Assembly (NCBI GenBank): GCA_002314755.1
Contig: DCHC01000024.1
Span: forward strand, 1-64,000
From: Faecalibacterium sp. UBA1762
Lineage (GTDB): Bacteria > Bacillota > Clostridia > Oscillospirales > Ruminococcaceae
Direction of reading: 5' to 3'
DNA: 64,000 nucleotides
Shown here: piece by piece, positions 17,253 through 24,601 of the stretch
How positions within the stretch are numbered: the first letter of the stretch is position 1
How the letters are laid out: the number at the start of each line of letters is the position of its first letter
Translations under genes and position numbers: made by a program
Notes under the pieces: model-generated
Told to the model about the DNA's origin: nothing
The model's input: only the letters and a program-made list of their open reading frames with translations
The model's database searches: none

Positions 17253-19022
17253 TTAGCGGATTGCCGTTTCTTGGGCTGCGGCAACATATTGTCTGGCATT
17301 CTCGGTCAAAGCTTCAAAATCCCCTGCGGCAATCAGGTCCCGGCGTACCAAAGAGCTGCTGATGCCAAATCCGACAGCCCCGGCGGCAGCAAAAGCGGTA
17401 AACTGATCTGCCGTGACTCCGCCGACTGCCAGCAGCTTTACATGACTAAGAGGGGCGGAAAGATCCTTGAAATAATCCGGGCCCATGCTACCAGCCGGGA
17501 ACAGCTTGACAAAATCCGCCCCGGCGGCATCCGCCGCGGCAACCTCGGTGGGGGTCAGTGCGCCCGGTATAGAAACCAGTCCAACCCGGTATGTTGCCCG
17601 GATGATATCGGGGTCTGTGTTTGGGCTGATGATAAATCGGCCACCGGCAAGCTTGGTGAGCCAGACCTGTTTTTCAGTCAGGACGGTTCCGGCACCGATG
17701 ATCATGCGCCCGGCAAAATATGTGCAGGCAAGCCGGATTTGGTCAGCGATCTCCTCATCCGGGGTAGCTCCGTCGGCACTGTAAGTAATTTCCGCCAGAC
17801 GAACGCCGCCCGCATACAAAGCCTCCAAGGTCGGCAATAGCTGTTCGCGGTCAACGCCCCGTACGATTGCAATCAGCTTTTCCTGCAGAATTTGCTGCAC
17901 AAGGGCGGGTTTATCAAACAATGTTGTGGGTTTGCTGATCACCCGGTGGGCAATCTCTCTGCCCAGTAAAACATCCTGCTCGGTAAAAGCAGAAAACAGC
18001 ATTTCGCAGGCACCGACACGCTCCCGGTCATACAGAAGGCAAATCTGCTCTCCGCGCAGACAGACATCCGGGTAGGAGGTCGCCCACCGTTCATCGATCA
18101 GACTGCGGTAGGGCCAGGTCTTGCCGTCATCCTCTGATAGCATGACGGTCATACGGCAGCGTACGGTGGGATGGTCGTTGACAATCAGCAGCAGCCGTCC
18201 GCTGGGCAGTCGGGAGATAAAAAACCGGGTGTCAGCGCTGACTATGTCGGAAAGGGTGACTTCGCCGAAGGTGTATCCGCCATCGGTGGAATAGCATTGG
18301 GTCAGGTATCCGGTTCCGCTGCGAATCAGCATGCGCAGAGTACCGTCCATCTGCTCATAGACCATGGCCTCATCAAAAACGGTCTTCTTCTTTTCCGGTC
18401 CGGTGATCTGCTGCCAGGTACGCATACCGTCGGTGGAAAGGCTGTAGCAGATGCGGTTTTCCAGTTGGTTGTAGTTGCCGGCCCACACCGTGCCGTTTTT
18501 CATAAACAAAGGTTTGCACCGCATAAAGCCGTGAAACATAAACTGCGGTGCAGAAAATACCGGTTCGGCAGCATCCGGGTCAGCGCAGATAATTTGCCAT
18601 TCGCTGTGCTGAAAATCCGAGAACAGGGTACCGTCCACCACGGCAAGCGGCTGAAAAGCAGAGCTTTTTGGCAGAGTAGCGGGGGCGTTGCGTACATTGT
18701 TTTGCACCCAGCATAAATGCAGCGCACCGTCCGGGTCGCAAAACAGCTGAATATCCAGGGCATGAATATTCAGCTCCCGGCTGCTGGGAATGACAATCAG
18801 CGGTTCAGACCAGGTTTCTCCGCCGTCATCGCTGTAGACCAGCAGGTTGTAGTTGTCCATATGGGGCTCCAGTGTGCCGCCGGCATACCAGCCGGCATAC
18901 AGTCTGTCGCCCCTAGTGCAGGCTAAGGTTGCGCAGCCTTGGTAGATACGCAAATTCTCTTTATAGCGCAGATCATCCGGTCTGTAAAGAATATCGCAGG
19001 CAATGTGGTCAGCGTTGAACAT
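17253..19022 (-). CDS. Fusion: sialidase-like (BNR) domain + KDPG/KHG-type aldolase
   Basis: A 589-residue bifunctional protein. Residues 1 to about 365 are a sialidase-fold beta-propeller with four Asp-box repeats (SDDGGETW at 64, STDGMRTW at 196, STDGGYTF at 245, SEDDGKTW at 296). Candidate catalytic residues are Arg25 in LRIYQG, Arg234 in LIRSGTG and Tyr317 in TSYPDV. Residues about 371-589 are a class I KDPG/KHG aldolase with Glu411 (LAEITYS), GAGTVLT and Schiff-base Lys506 in FVKLFPAG, then LLAVGGV phosphate-loop elements. The frame is continuous across the junction at about 17912, with no stop or internal start with a ribosome-binding site. There is no signal peptide. Sialidases release 2-keto-3-deoxy acids; KDPG aldolases cleave 2-keto-3-deoxy phosphosugar acids to pyruvate. 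I infer consecutive steps. It is first in the minus arm behind a strong promoter. Confidence 0.88.
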   Translation of the reverse strand: MFNADHIACDILYRPDDLRYKENLRIYQGCATLACTRGDRLYAGWYAGGTLEPHMDNYNLLVYSDDGGETWSEPLIVIPSSRELNIHALDIQLFCDPDGALHLCWVQNNVRNAPATLPKSSAFQPLAVVDGTLFSDFQHSEWQIICADPDAAEPVFSAPQFMFHGFMRCKPLFMKNGTVWAGNYNQLENRICYSLSTDGMRTWQQITGPEKKKTVFDEAMVYEQMDGTLRMLIRSGTGYLTQCYSTDGGYTFGEVTLSDIVSADTRFFISRLPSGRLLLIVNDHPTVRCRMTVMLSEDDGKTWPYRSLIDERWATSYPDVCLRGEQICLLYDRERVGACEMLFSAFTEQDVLLGREIAHRVISKPTTLFDKPALVQQILQEKLIAIVRGVDREQLLPTLEALYAGGVRLAEITYSADGATPDEEIADQIRLACTYFAGRMIIGAGTVLTEKQVWLTKLAGGRFIISPNTDPDIIRATYRVGLVSIPGALTPTEVAAADAAGADFVKLFPAGSMGPDYFKDLSAPLSHVKLLAVGGVTADQFTAFAAAGAVGFGISSSLVRRDLIAAGDFEALTENARQYVAAAQETAIR

Positions 19023-19069
19023 TTTTCAGATCGTTCCTTTCTATTGCAGCCAGTAGGTACCTATCGAAA

Positions 19070-19090
19070 GAACGGTGCTGCCGGCCGTTC
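19070..19090 (-). promoter_or_regulatory. Operator-like inverted repeat after the minus-arm promoter
   Basis: GAACGG (19070-19075) and CCGTTC (19085-19090) form an inverted repeat with a 9-bp spacer, just downstream of the -10 for the sialidase/aldolase transcript. It is a candidate repressor site or an early RNA hairpin. Confidence 0.4.
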
Positions 19091-19103
19091 ACTACTGTTG
19101 TTT

Positions 19104-19132
19104 ATTATATCAGCAGGCAGGTCATTTTGCAA
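19104..19132 (-). promoter_or_regulatory. Promoter of the sialidase/aldolase-esterase operon
   Basis: On the minus strand TTGCAA (19132-19127), a 17-bp spacer and TATAAT (19109-19104), with an extended TGA before the -10. It drives 19022 to 14144. Confidence 0.75.
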
Positions 19133-19239
19133 TCCGAAATGTATGGAAAACAGGTCTGCAACGCTGTATTTGTTCCCAAATTCAAGAAATGAAACGGCTG
19201 TCACGAACAGGAAAAGGGTACACCGAAAAAAGTCGGCGG

Positions 19240-19268
19240 TTTCTATTCCGGGAGAGATATGGTATAAT
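19240..19268 (+). promoter_or_regulatory. Promoter of the metallophosphoesterase/mnmM pair
   Basis: A perfect TATAAT (19263-19268) lies 17 bp after a weak TTTCTA (19240-19245), about 50 bases before the start codon. Confidence 0.5.
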
Positions 19269-19316
19269 GGAAACGGATCGTAAAAACAGATAGCTTTTGC
19301 AGAAGGGGTAGAATCT

Positions 19317-20021
19317 ATGAAGGTTGGTATTTTTGCAGATCCCCAATATTGCAGCGCCGAAATTATATGTGGTACACGCTATCCCCGCCTCTCTTTGGGA
19401 AAAGTTCGGCAGGCTTATGAACAGTTTAGTGCGGAGAATGTGGATCTGACCTTGTGTATGGGTGATATGATCGACCGGTGTGAAACACATACCCAGGCTT
19501 TGCAGTATCTGGATGAGCTGCTTTCCGTCATCCGGGATAGCAGACTGCCGTTTATCCATGTCCCCGGCAACCATGATTACCTGGATTTTTCTGCTGAGGA
19601 GCTGGAACAGCACGGGTTGAAAACACCACCCTATGTCTGGGAACATAGCGGTATCCGGTTCATTGTGCTGGATGCAAATTATCGTTCGGATATGAGGCGG
19701 TTTGATCAGGCAGGGGTGGAATGGACAGATTCCAACCTTCCCCCTGAGCAGGTTGCTTTTTTAAGTCTGGCCTTAGACGAAGCAGAGGGACCCTGCGTTA
19801 TTTTGGTACACGAAAGCCTGGATGACCGTGTGGAAGAGCATCATATCATCAAGAATGCAGAGGAGATCAGAAAAGTCATTCGGCAAAGCGGAAAGGTCAA
19901 GCTGGTCATACAGGGGCACTTTCACCCCGGTGCGGACAACGAAATTGACGGCATCCGGTATCTGACAGTTTCTGCAATGTGTGAAGGGCATGACAGCCGT
20001 TTTCTCATACTGAATATATGA
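19317..20021 (+). CDS. Calcineurin-like metallophosphoesterase
   Basis: A 234-residue dimetal phosphoesterase. The metal-binding motifs appear in order: FADPQY (D-x-Q), GDMIDR (GDxxD), GNHDY (GNHD), VHES (His) and GHFHPG (GHxH). The D-x-Q first motif is typical of the ADP-ribose/CDP-alcohol diphosphatase branch, so a nucleotide-sugar or phospho-metabolite substrate is possible. It is cytoplasmic. ATG 19317 follows AGAAGGGG. The methyltransferase gene starts 27 bases downstream, suggesting co-transcription. It is divergent from the sialidase/aldolase operon, and the two promoters are about 110 bases apart. Confidence 0.85.
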   Translation: MKVGIFADPQYCSAEIICGTRYPRLSLGKVRQAYEQFSAENVDLTLCMGDMIDRCETHTQALQYLDELLSVIRDSRLPFIHVPGNHDYLDFSAEELEQHGLKTPPYVWEHSGIRFIVLDANYRSDMRRFDQAGVEWTDSNLPPEQVAFLSLALDEAEGPCVILVHESLDDRVEEHHIIKNAEEIRKVIRQSGKVKLVIQGHFHPGADNEIDGIRYLTVSAMCEGHDSRFLILNI

Positions 20022-20048
20022 TAGATTTATCGGAAGGATGAAACCGAC

Positions 20049-20618
20049 ATGAACTATCCGCTGAACAGTCTGGGGCTGACCCATGCTTTTTTGGCACAGC
20101 ATGTGTGCCCCGGTTATTTTTGCATCGATGCGACCGCCGGAAACGGCGGTGATACGGTCTTTCTCTGCTCCTTGGTGGGAGAAACCGGAAAGGTGCTGGC
20201 GCTGGATTTGCAGCAGCAGGCTGTGGACAACACCAATCGACGGATTATAGACGCCGGGTATGAGAGAATCGGGCACGCTGTGCAGGCGGACCATGCTTGT
20301 TTGGCGCAGTTTGCGTCTCCGGAAAGCGTGGATGCCATCTGTTTCAATTTCGGCTGGCTGCCGGGCGGTGACCATGGGGTGTTTACCCAACCGGAGACCA
20401 GTATACCCGCCATTGAGGCAGCCTTAAACTTGTTGCGTCCGGGTGGAGTGCTAAGCTTATGTATCTACTACGGCGGACGCAGTGGCTATCGGGAGCGAGA
20501 TGCTCTTTTGGACTACCTGCAGACACTGGATAATCGCCGGTACACGGTAATCGAGAATCGATTTATTAACCGTACCGGGGACGTACCTATCCCGGTTTTT
20601 GTCTTTAAGCAGGGATAA
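20049..20618 (+). CDS. mnmM: MnmM (YtqB) class I SAM-dependent tRNA methyltransferase
   Basis: A 189-residue Rossmann methyltransferase of the YtqB group, recently shown in Bacillus to act as MnmM, methylating the aminomethyl group of wobble uridine to complete mnm5(s2)U in tRNA. Seen here: the SAM-binding IDATAGNGGDTVFLCSLVG (motif I), LALDLQQ (motif II), the family-specific CFNFGWLPGGDHG and the LCIYYGGRSGYRERD block. Length matches the family. It lies 27 bases after the metallophosphoesterase gene. The start ATG 20049 is preceded by GGAAGGATG. Confidence 0.87.
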   Translation: MNYPLNSLGLTHAFLAQHVCPGYFCIDATAGNGGDTVFLCSLVGETGKVLALDLQQQAVDNTNRRIIDAGYERIGHAVQADHACLAQFASPESVDAICFNFGWLPGGDHGVFTQPETSIPAIEAALNLLRPGGVLSLCIYYGGRSGYRERDALLDYLQTLDNRRYTVIENRFINRTGDVPIPVFVFKQG

Positions 20619-20662
20619 GGGCCGTAAAAGACCTTATAGCTTTTGTTTTTGCATGGATAAAC

Positions 20663-20692
20663 TTGCGGTTTGCCCCCGGATTATGATATAAT
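20663..20692 (+). promoter_or_regulatory. Promoter of the iron-dependent alcohol dehydrogenase
   Basis: TTGCGG (20663-20668), an 18-bp spacer and TATAAT (20687-20692) with an extended TGA. Transcription should begin near 20699, at the foot of the first leader hairpin. Confidence 0.7.
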
Positions 20693-20698
20693 AAAAAA

Positions 20699-20769
20699 CA
20701 ACCAGTTCGGTGTTTTGCAACCGGGTAAAACACTGGTTTTTTAGAAAACCGGGCGGCACACCCGGTTTT
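20699..20769 (+). promoter_or_regulatory. Two-hairpin leader, possible transcription attenuator
   Basis: The predicted transcript starts with AACCAGT...ACTGGTT (20699-20738) reinforced by an inner GTGTTTT/AAAACAC and followed by six T, a terminator-like structure. A second perfect hairpin AAAACCGGG (20745-20753) / CCCGGTTTT (20761-20769) follows, 10 bases before the GAAGG ribosome-binding site. The first may instead be the terminator of an upstream transcript. It matches no riboswitch class I recognise. Confidence 0.55.
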
Positions 20770-20795
20770 GGCATATAAGAAGGTCGTGACTTGTT

Positions 20796-21941
20796 TTGAA
20801 AAATTTTACCGTGAATACCAAAATCTGTTTTGGCGAAAAGGCGTTGGACCGTCTGCTCACCCTGGAGTACCGCAAGGTGCTGGTCATTGCTGATCCCTTT
20901 GTGGTCACCAGCGGGTTGATTACCCAGGTGACTGACCGGCTGCAAAAAGCGGGTATCACCTACGAGGTTTATGATGATGTGGTACCGGATCCGCCAATGG
21001 AAAAGGTGGTCGGCGGTATACGAGTGGCGTTGCAGCAGCGCCCGGCTTGCCTGATTGCTATCGGCGGCGGCAGTGCAATTGACCTATCCAAAAGTGTGCG
21101 CAAGTTTGCCGGAGAGATCGATCCGGTGTTCCGTCCTCAGTTGATCGCCATCCCCACCACCAGCGGCACTGGCAGCGAGGTGACCAGCTTTGCGGTGATC
21201 ACAGACCCGGAAAAGGGCGTTAAGTACCCGTTAAGCGAAGAAAGCATGATTCCGGATGAGGCTATTTTGGACGAAGAGCTGGTCAAATCGGTACCGGCGA
21301 CCATTACGGCAGATACGGGTATGGATGTTATGACCCATGCCTTTGAGGCCTATGTTTCGGTGAATAATAATGAGTTTTCCGCGGCTTTGGCAGAAAAGGC
21401 TGTGGAGATCTGCGGTCAGTTTTTACTGCGGTCTTTCAGTGATAGCGGTGATTCTCACGCCCGGCGTAAAATGCATATTGCGTCCTGCCTTGCAGGTCTT
21501 GCCTTTAATTCGGCCTCGCTGGGGTTAAATCACGGTATGGCACACCAGCTGGGGGCAACTTTTCATATTTCCCACGGTCGGGCTAATGCTATTTTGCTGC
21601 CCTATATGATCGAGTACAACTCCGGAATTGATATGCACAGTAAAAGCAAAGCGGAATATCCCCCCTGCGTGCGCAAATATTGCAATATGGCCCGTATTTT
21701 AGGGGTTTCCAATTTCAATGAAATTACCACTATCCGGGCGCTGGTCTCCTATGTGCAGTTCATGAATAAGGAGATGAATATTCCCCTTTCTGTCTCTGCT
21801 TTGGGCAGTATCAGCGAAGAAGATTACAATAGTAAGATAGAGTTTATGGCTGAGATGGCCTTAAAGGATGGCTGTACTGCTACCAACCCCCGCACCCCCA
21901 CCAAGCAAGAAGTGATGGAGCTTTACCGAAAAATATGGTAA
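20796..21941 (+). CDS. Iron-containing alcohol dehydrogenase
   Basis: A 381-residue group III (iron-dependent) alcohol dehydrogenase that interconverts a short-chain aldehyde and alcohol with NAD(H). Visible are the NAD-binding IAIGGGSAIDLSKSV, PTTSGTGSEVTSFAV, and the metal-ligand region DTGMDVMTHAFEAYVS plus NHGMAHQLGATFHISHG. It is close in layout to EutG/PduQ/1-propanol dehydrogenases. The start must be TTG 20796, because an in-frame TGA lies at 20787 and no ATG follows at a usable distance. A strong promoter and a two-hairpin leader precede it. The YdcF gene begins 21 bases downstream. Confidence 0.9.
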   Translation: MKNFTVNTKICFGEKALDRLLTLEYRKVLVIADPFVVTSGLITQVTDRLQKAGITYEVYDDVVPDPPMEKVVGGIRVALQQRPACLIAIGGGSAIDLSKSVRKFAGEIDPVFRPQLIAIPTTSGTGSEVTSFAVITDPEKGVKYPLSEESMIPDEAILDEELVKSVPATITADTGMDVMTHAFEAYVSVNNNEFSAALAEKAVEICGQFLLRSFSDSGDSHARRKMHIASCLAGLAFNSASLGLNHGMAHQLGATFHISHGRANAILLPYMIEYNSGIDMHSKSKAEYPPCVRKYCNMARILGVSNFNEITTIRALVSYVQFMNKEMNIPLSVSALGSISEEDYNSKIEFMAEMALKDGCTATNPRTPTKQEVMELYRKIW

Positions 21942-21962
21942 GGTTGGAAAGGATGTGTACCC

Positions 21963-23036
21963 GTGCGGAATGTTTTGGATAATGTACGGACCCTGTTGCC
22001 GTTTCTGATTTTTTCTTGGGCATTTTTTGCGGTGACCGTCTTGTGGCGGCCGCAGCGTTTTTCCAATTGTATCTTTTTGGGCGTCGCTCTTTTGGTCAGT
22101 GTCATTTTTTTGACCGGTCTTGCAGGCGATTATCAGGGGCGGGCACTGGTAGCTGTATTCCTTTTGTGTGTCGTGGCAATCTTTGCTGTGCCGGTTATGC
22201 TGATTATGAACGGCGTCACCATGCTGCGCAGAGAATCCCGCTCAGTGGGCAATCTGCTTTCGTTGATACTTGGGATTGTAATCGGTATAGGTGAAATCCT
22301 GTTTGTGGTCAGCTTGCTGACGGAATTGCCTGCCATTGATCTGCAACAGCTGGCCATGCCTATGACTGTTATTTGGGTGACAGTTTTTTATTTTAGCTGT
22401 TGGATACTGACATTTGTTTTGTATGTGTTGTTTATTCAGTGGATGCCTCACCGGATGCAGTTCGATTATGTGATCATTCACGGCAGTGGGCTGATTGGCG
22501 GTGACGGCATCGGCAGGCTGCTGGGCAACCGGATTGATAAGGCGATTGAAATTTATCACAAATGTAAGGTTAAGCCGATGCTGATCCCCAGCGGCGGCAA
22601 AGGCGGGGATGAGACCGTTTCCGAGGCTGAGGCAATGAAAAAATACCTGCTGGAGCACGGTATCCCGGAGCAGGCGATTCTGACAGAGGATGGTTCTGCC
22701 ACCACAATGGAAAACCTGCAGAATTCCATGAAACTGATCGTAGAGCATTCCGGCAAGCAGATCACCAAAGGCTGCCGTTACGTGGGCAAGCAACCGGGCT
22801 CCCGGACGGCGCTGATTTCCAGCAACTATCATATCTACCGGTGCTTGCTCTATGCGGCAAAGCTGAAATTTCACTGTGTTGGCATAGGCGCCAAGGTGGC
22901 GTGGTACTATTGGCCAAGTGCTACCCTGCGGGAGTTTGTCGCCGTCTTTACCAAGATGCCCCATGTTTTTTGGATGTTTGGGGGCTATCTGCTGGTGGTG
23001 GTATTACCTACTTTGGCAGTTGTTTTCGGTAGTTAA
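21963..23036 (+). CDS. YdcF/ElyC/SanA-family membrane protein
   Basis: A 357-residue protein with six or so N-terminal hydrophobic segments (about residues 10-160) followed by a DUF218 (YdcF-like) domain: YVIIHGSGLIGGDGIGRLLGNRIDKAIEIY, PMLIPSGGKGGDETVSEAEAM, a YLLEHGIPEQAILTEDGSATTMENLQNS segment and ISSNYHIYRCLLYA, then a C-terminal helix. Family members are linked to envelope metabolism or vancomycin sensitivity, but a reaction is not firmly established. The start is GTG 21963 after AAAGGATG. It is probably co-transcribed with the alcohol dehydrogenase and ends at a bidirectional terminator. Confidence 0.85.
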   Translation: MRNVLDNVRTLLPFLIFSWAFFAVTVLWRPQRFSNCIFLGVALLVSVIFLTGLAGDYQGRALVAVFLLCVVAIFAVPVMLIMNGVTMLRRESRSVGNLLSLILGIVIGIGEILFVVSLLTELPAIDLQQLAMPMTVIWVTVFYFSCWILTFVLYVLFIQWMPHRMQFDYVIIHGSGLIGGDGIGRLLGNRIDKAIEIYHKCKVKPMLIPSGGKGGDETVSEAEAMKKYLLEHGIPEQAILTEDGSATTMENLQNSMKLIVEHSGKQITKGCRYVGKQPGSRTALISSNYHIYRCLLYAAKLKFHCVGIGAKVAWYYWPSATLREFVAVFTKMPHVFWMFGGYLLVVVLPTLAVVFGS

Positions 23037-23045
23037 CAGTGACAG

Positions 23046-23083
23046 AAAAACGGAGTATCGCAGCGTAGCGGTACTCCGTTTTT
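23046..23083. terminator. Bidirectional terminator (ydcF-like / trmB)
   Basis: AAAAACGGAGTA (23046-23057) pairs with TACTCCGTTTTT (23072-23083) between convergent genes. Confidence 0.88.
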
Positions 23084-23099
23084 GTCAGAAATGCAACAA

Positions 23100-23849
23100 T
23101 CAGTTTTTGTTCTGCTCGGGGTGGCTATTACGGCTGAAGATGGCGTCCTGCGTGGCATCATTATTCGGCAGTTGAGGCAGCTTACGGGCGATTAGTGCCT
23201 TGATCGGTATCCCCTGTTCGCTGAACATCTGCTCGTGTTCTGTGCGCAGGTTCCATTCCGGCTCGTTCGCGTGCAGATCACGGGTGCTCCAGGTTATTTC
23301 AAAACCGGTCTGAGGAAAATACTCCAGACTGGCTTCAAACAGGTCGTCATCGTCGGTTTTAAACCAGACCTCGCCGCCGTCTGCCAAAAAGGTACGGTAT
23401 AAAACCAACTGCCGCGGATGGGTCAGACGGCGCTTATGGTGACAGTCCTTCGGCCACGGATTACAAAAGTTGATGAATATCCGGTCGATCCGGTCCTTTT
23501 CTCCCAGCAAGCGCTCAATCAGACAGATCTCCTGTGCAACGATTTTGACATTGTCCACAGCGGTTTTTCCGGCGGCTGCAAAGGCTTCCTCAACCTTGCG
23601 CTTGGCAAGCACCAAAACCTCACTTTTAATGTCAATGGCAATAAAGTTTGCCTGAGGCCAGCGCAGAGCCGCCTGAGCGATATATCCGCCTTTGCCGCAG
23701 CCCAGTTCTAACCACAGTGGCGCTTCGTGCCGGGAAAATTGGTTTGCCCAGTTGTTTTTGTATTGGGTGGGGTCGTTACTGTATTCGTCATAACAAAAGT
23801 CACTGGCGGCAAGCTCCGGTCTTGCCCAGGGTTTACGGCGCATTCTCAT
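23100..23849 (-). CDS. trmB: tRNA (guanine-N7-)-methyltransferase
   Basis: Methylates N7 of G46 in the variable loop of tRNAs using SAM. The 249-residue product shows LELGCGKGGYIAQAAL (SAM motif I), FIAIDIKSEVLVLAKRKVEE, RIFINFCNPWPKDCHHKRRLTH (the TrmB fingerprint, with the tRNA-binding PWPK-x-x-H block) and the GGEVWFKTDDDDLFEASLEY segment. The start is ATG 23849 (MRMRRKPW), because the family N-terminus is R-x-R-x-K-P-W; longer upstream starts add unrelated sequence. It is monocistronic on the minus strand, ending at a shared terminator. Confidence 0.93.
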   Translation of the reverse strand: MRMRRKPWARPELAASDFCYDEYSNDPTQYKNNWANQFSRHEAPLWLELGCGKGGYIAQAALRWPQANFIAIDIKSEVLVLAKRKVEEAFAAAGKTAVDNVKIVAQEICLIERLLGEKDRIDRIFINFCNPWPKDCHHKRRLTHPRQLVLYRTFLADGGEVWFKTDDDDLFEASLEYFPQTGFEITWSTRDLHANEPEWNLRTEHEQMFSEQGIPIKALIARKLPQLPNNDATQDAIFSRNSHPEQNKN

Positions 23850-23951
23850 AGCTGAATCGGTTCCTTTTCCTGTTTTCTTGACTGTAATGATCTTACAAAG
23901 GAATATCATACCATATTTTTGCAATTTCGTCACCATTTATTGCCGGAAAAA

Positions 23952-23980
23952 TTGTTTTTCTAAGGTATTTATGATAGAAT
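23952..23980 (+). promoter_or_regulatory. Promoter of the GNAT gene
   Basis: TTGTTT (23952-23957), 17 bp, then an extended TGA-TAGAAT (hexamer 23975-23980), 56 bases before ATG 24037. Confidence 0.6.
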
Positions 23981-24036
23981 AGTCCCGTCCGCTTCATCAG
24001 CGAAATATGTTATCTTATTGTTTGAGGGCAAATAAT

Positions 24037-24528
24037 ATGTTTACGATCCGTCACGCGACCCCTGCCGATCTGCCTGTTATGCTTGCAATTTACGACGCTG
24101 CCCGTAATTTTATGCGACAACACGACAACCCGACCCAGTGGAAACCGGATTACCCCGGCGAAGCAGCGCTGCTGCAGGATATGCAGCGGGGCGAAAGCTA
24201 TCTTTGTGAGCAGGACGGTGTGCCGGTCGGTACATTTATGTATACTCTTGCCGGTGAAATCACCTATCAGGTGATTGAACAGGGCGACTGGCATTATAAG
24301 GATGAGACCTATGGCACGGTGCATCGGGTGGCCTCCGCCGGTGTGGTCAAAGGGGTAGGCACTGCCGTTTTTGATTTTTGTAAAAGCCTTTGCCCCTGCG
24401 TACGGGTGGATACTCACCGGGATAACTATGTTATGCAATCTCTTGCCGAAAAGAACGGCTTTTCCTATTGCGGTATCATATATCTGCTGAACGGAGAGGA
24501 ACGCCTGGCATACGATTGGCACTGCTGA
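24037..24528 (+). CDS. GNAT family N-acetyltransferase
   Basis: A 163-residue acetyl-CoA-dependent acyltransferase. It begins with FTIRHATPADLPVMLAIYDAAR (first strand and helix of the fold), continues with YLCEQDGVPVGTFMYTL and the acetyl-CoA strand/loop region YGTVHRVASAGVVKGVGTAVFDFC, and ends with VRVDTHRDNYVMQSLAEKNGFSYCGIIYL, the classic C-terminal N-x-x-M-x-x-x-x-x-K-x-G-F motif. The substrate is not predictable. ATG 24037 follows GAGGG at nine bases. It is a single gene between trmB (divergent) and an AraC regulator (convergent). Confidence 0.88.
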   Translation: MFTIRHATPADLPVMLAIYDAARNFMRQHDNPTQWKPDYPGEAALLQDMQRGESYLCEQDGVPVGTFMYTLAGEITYQVIEQGDWHYKDETYGTVHRVASAGVVKGVGTAVFDFCKSLCPCVRVDTHRDNYVMQSLAEKNGFSYCGIIYLLNGEERLAYDWHC

Positions 24529-24549
24529 ACAACCGTTGAAAGATAACAA

Positions 24550-24598
24550 AAACGGAGTGTATAAGACAGGCTGAGCTGTCTGAACGCTCCGTTTTTTG
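24550..24598. terminator. Bidirectional terminator (GNAT / AraC regulator)
   Basis: AAAACGGAG pairs with CTCCGTTTT around an inner ACAG/CTGT hairpin, ending in six T. Confidence 0.82.
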
Positions 24599-24601
24599 CG
24601 G

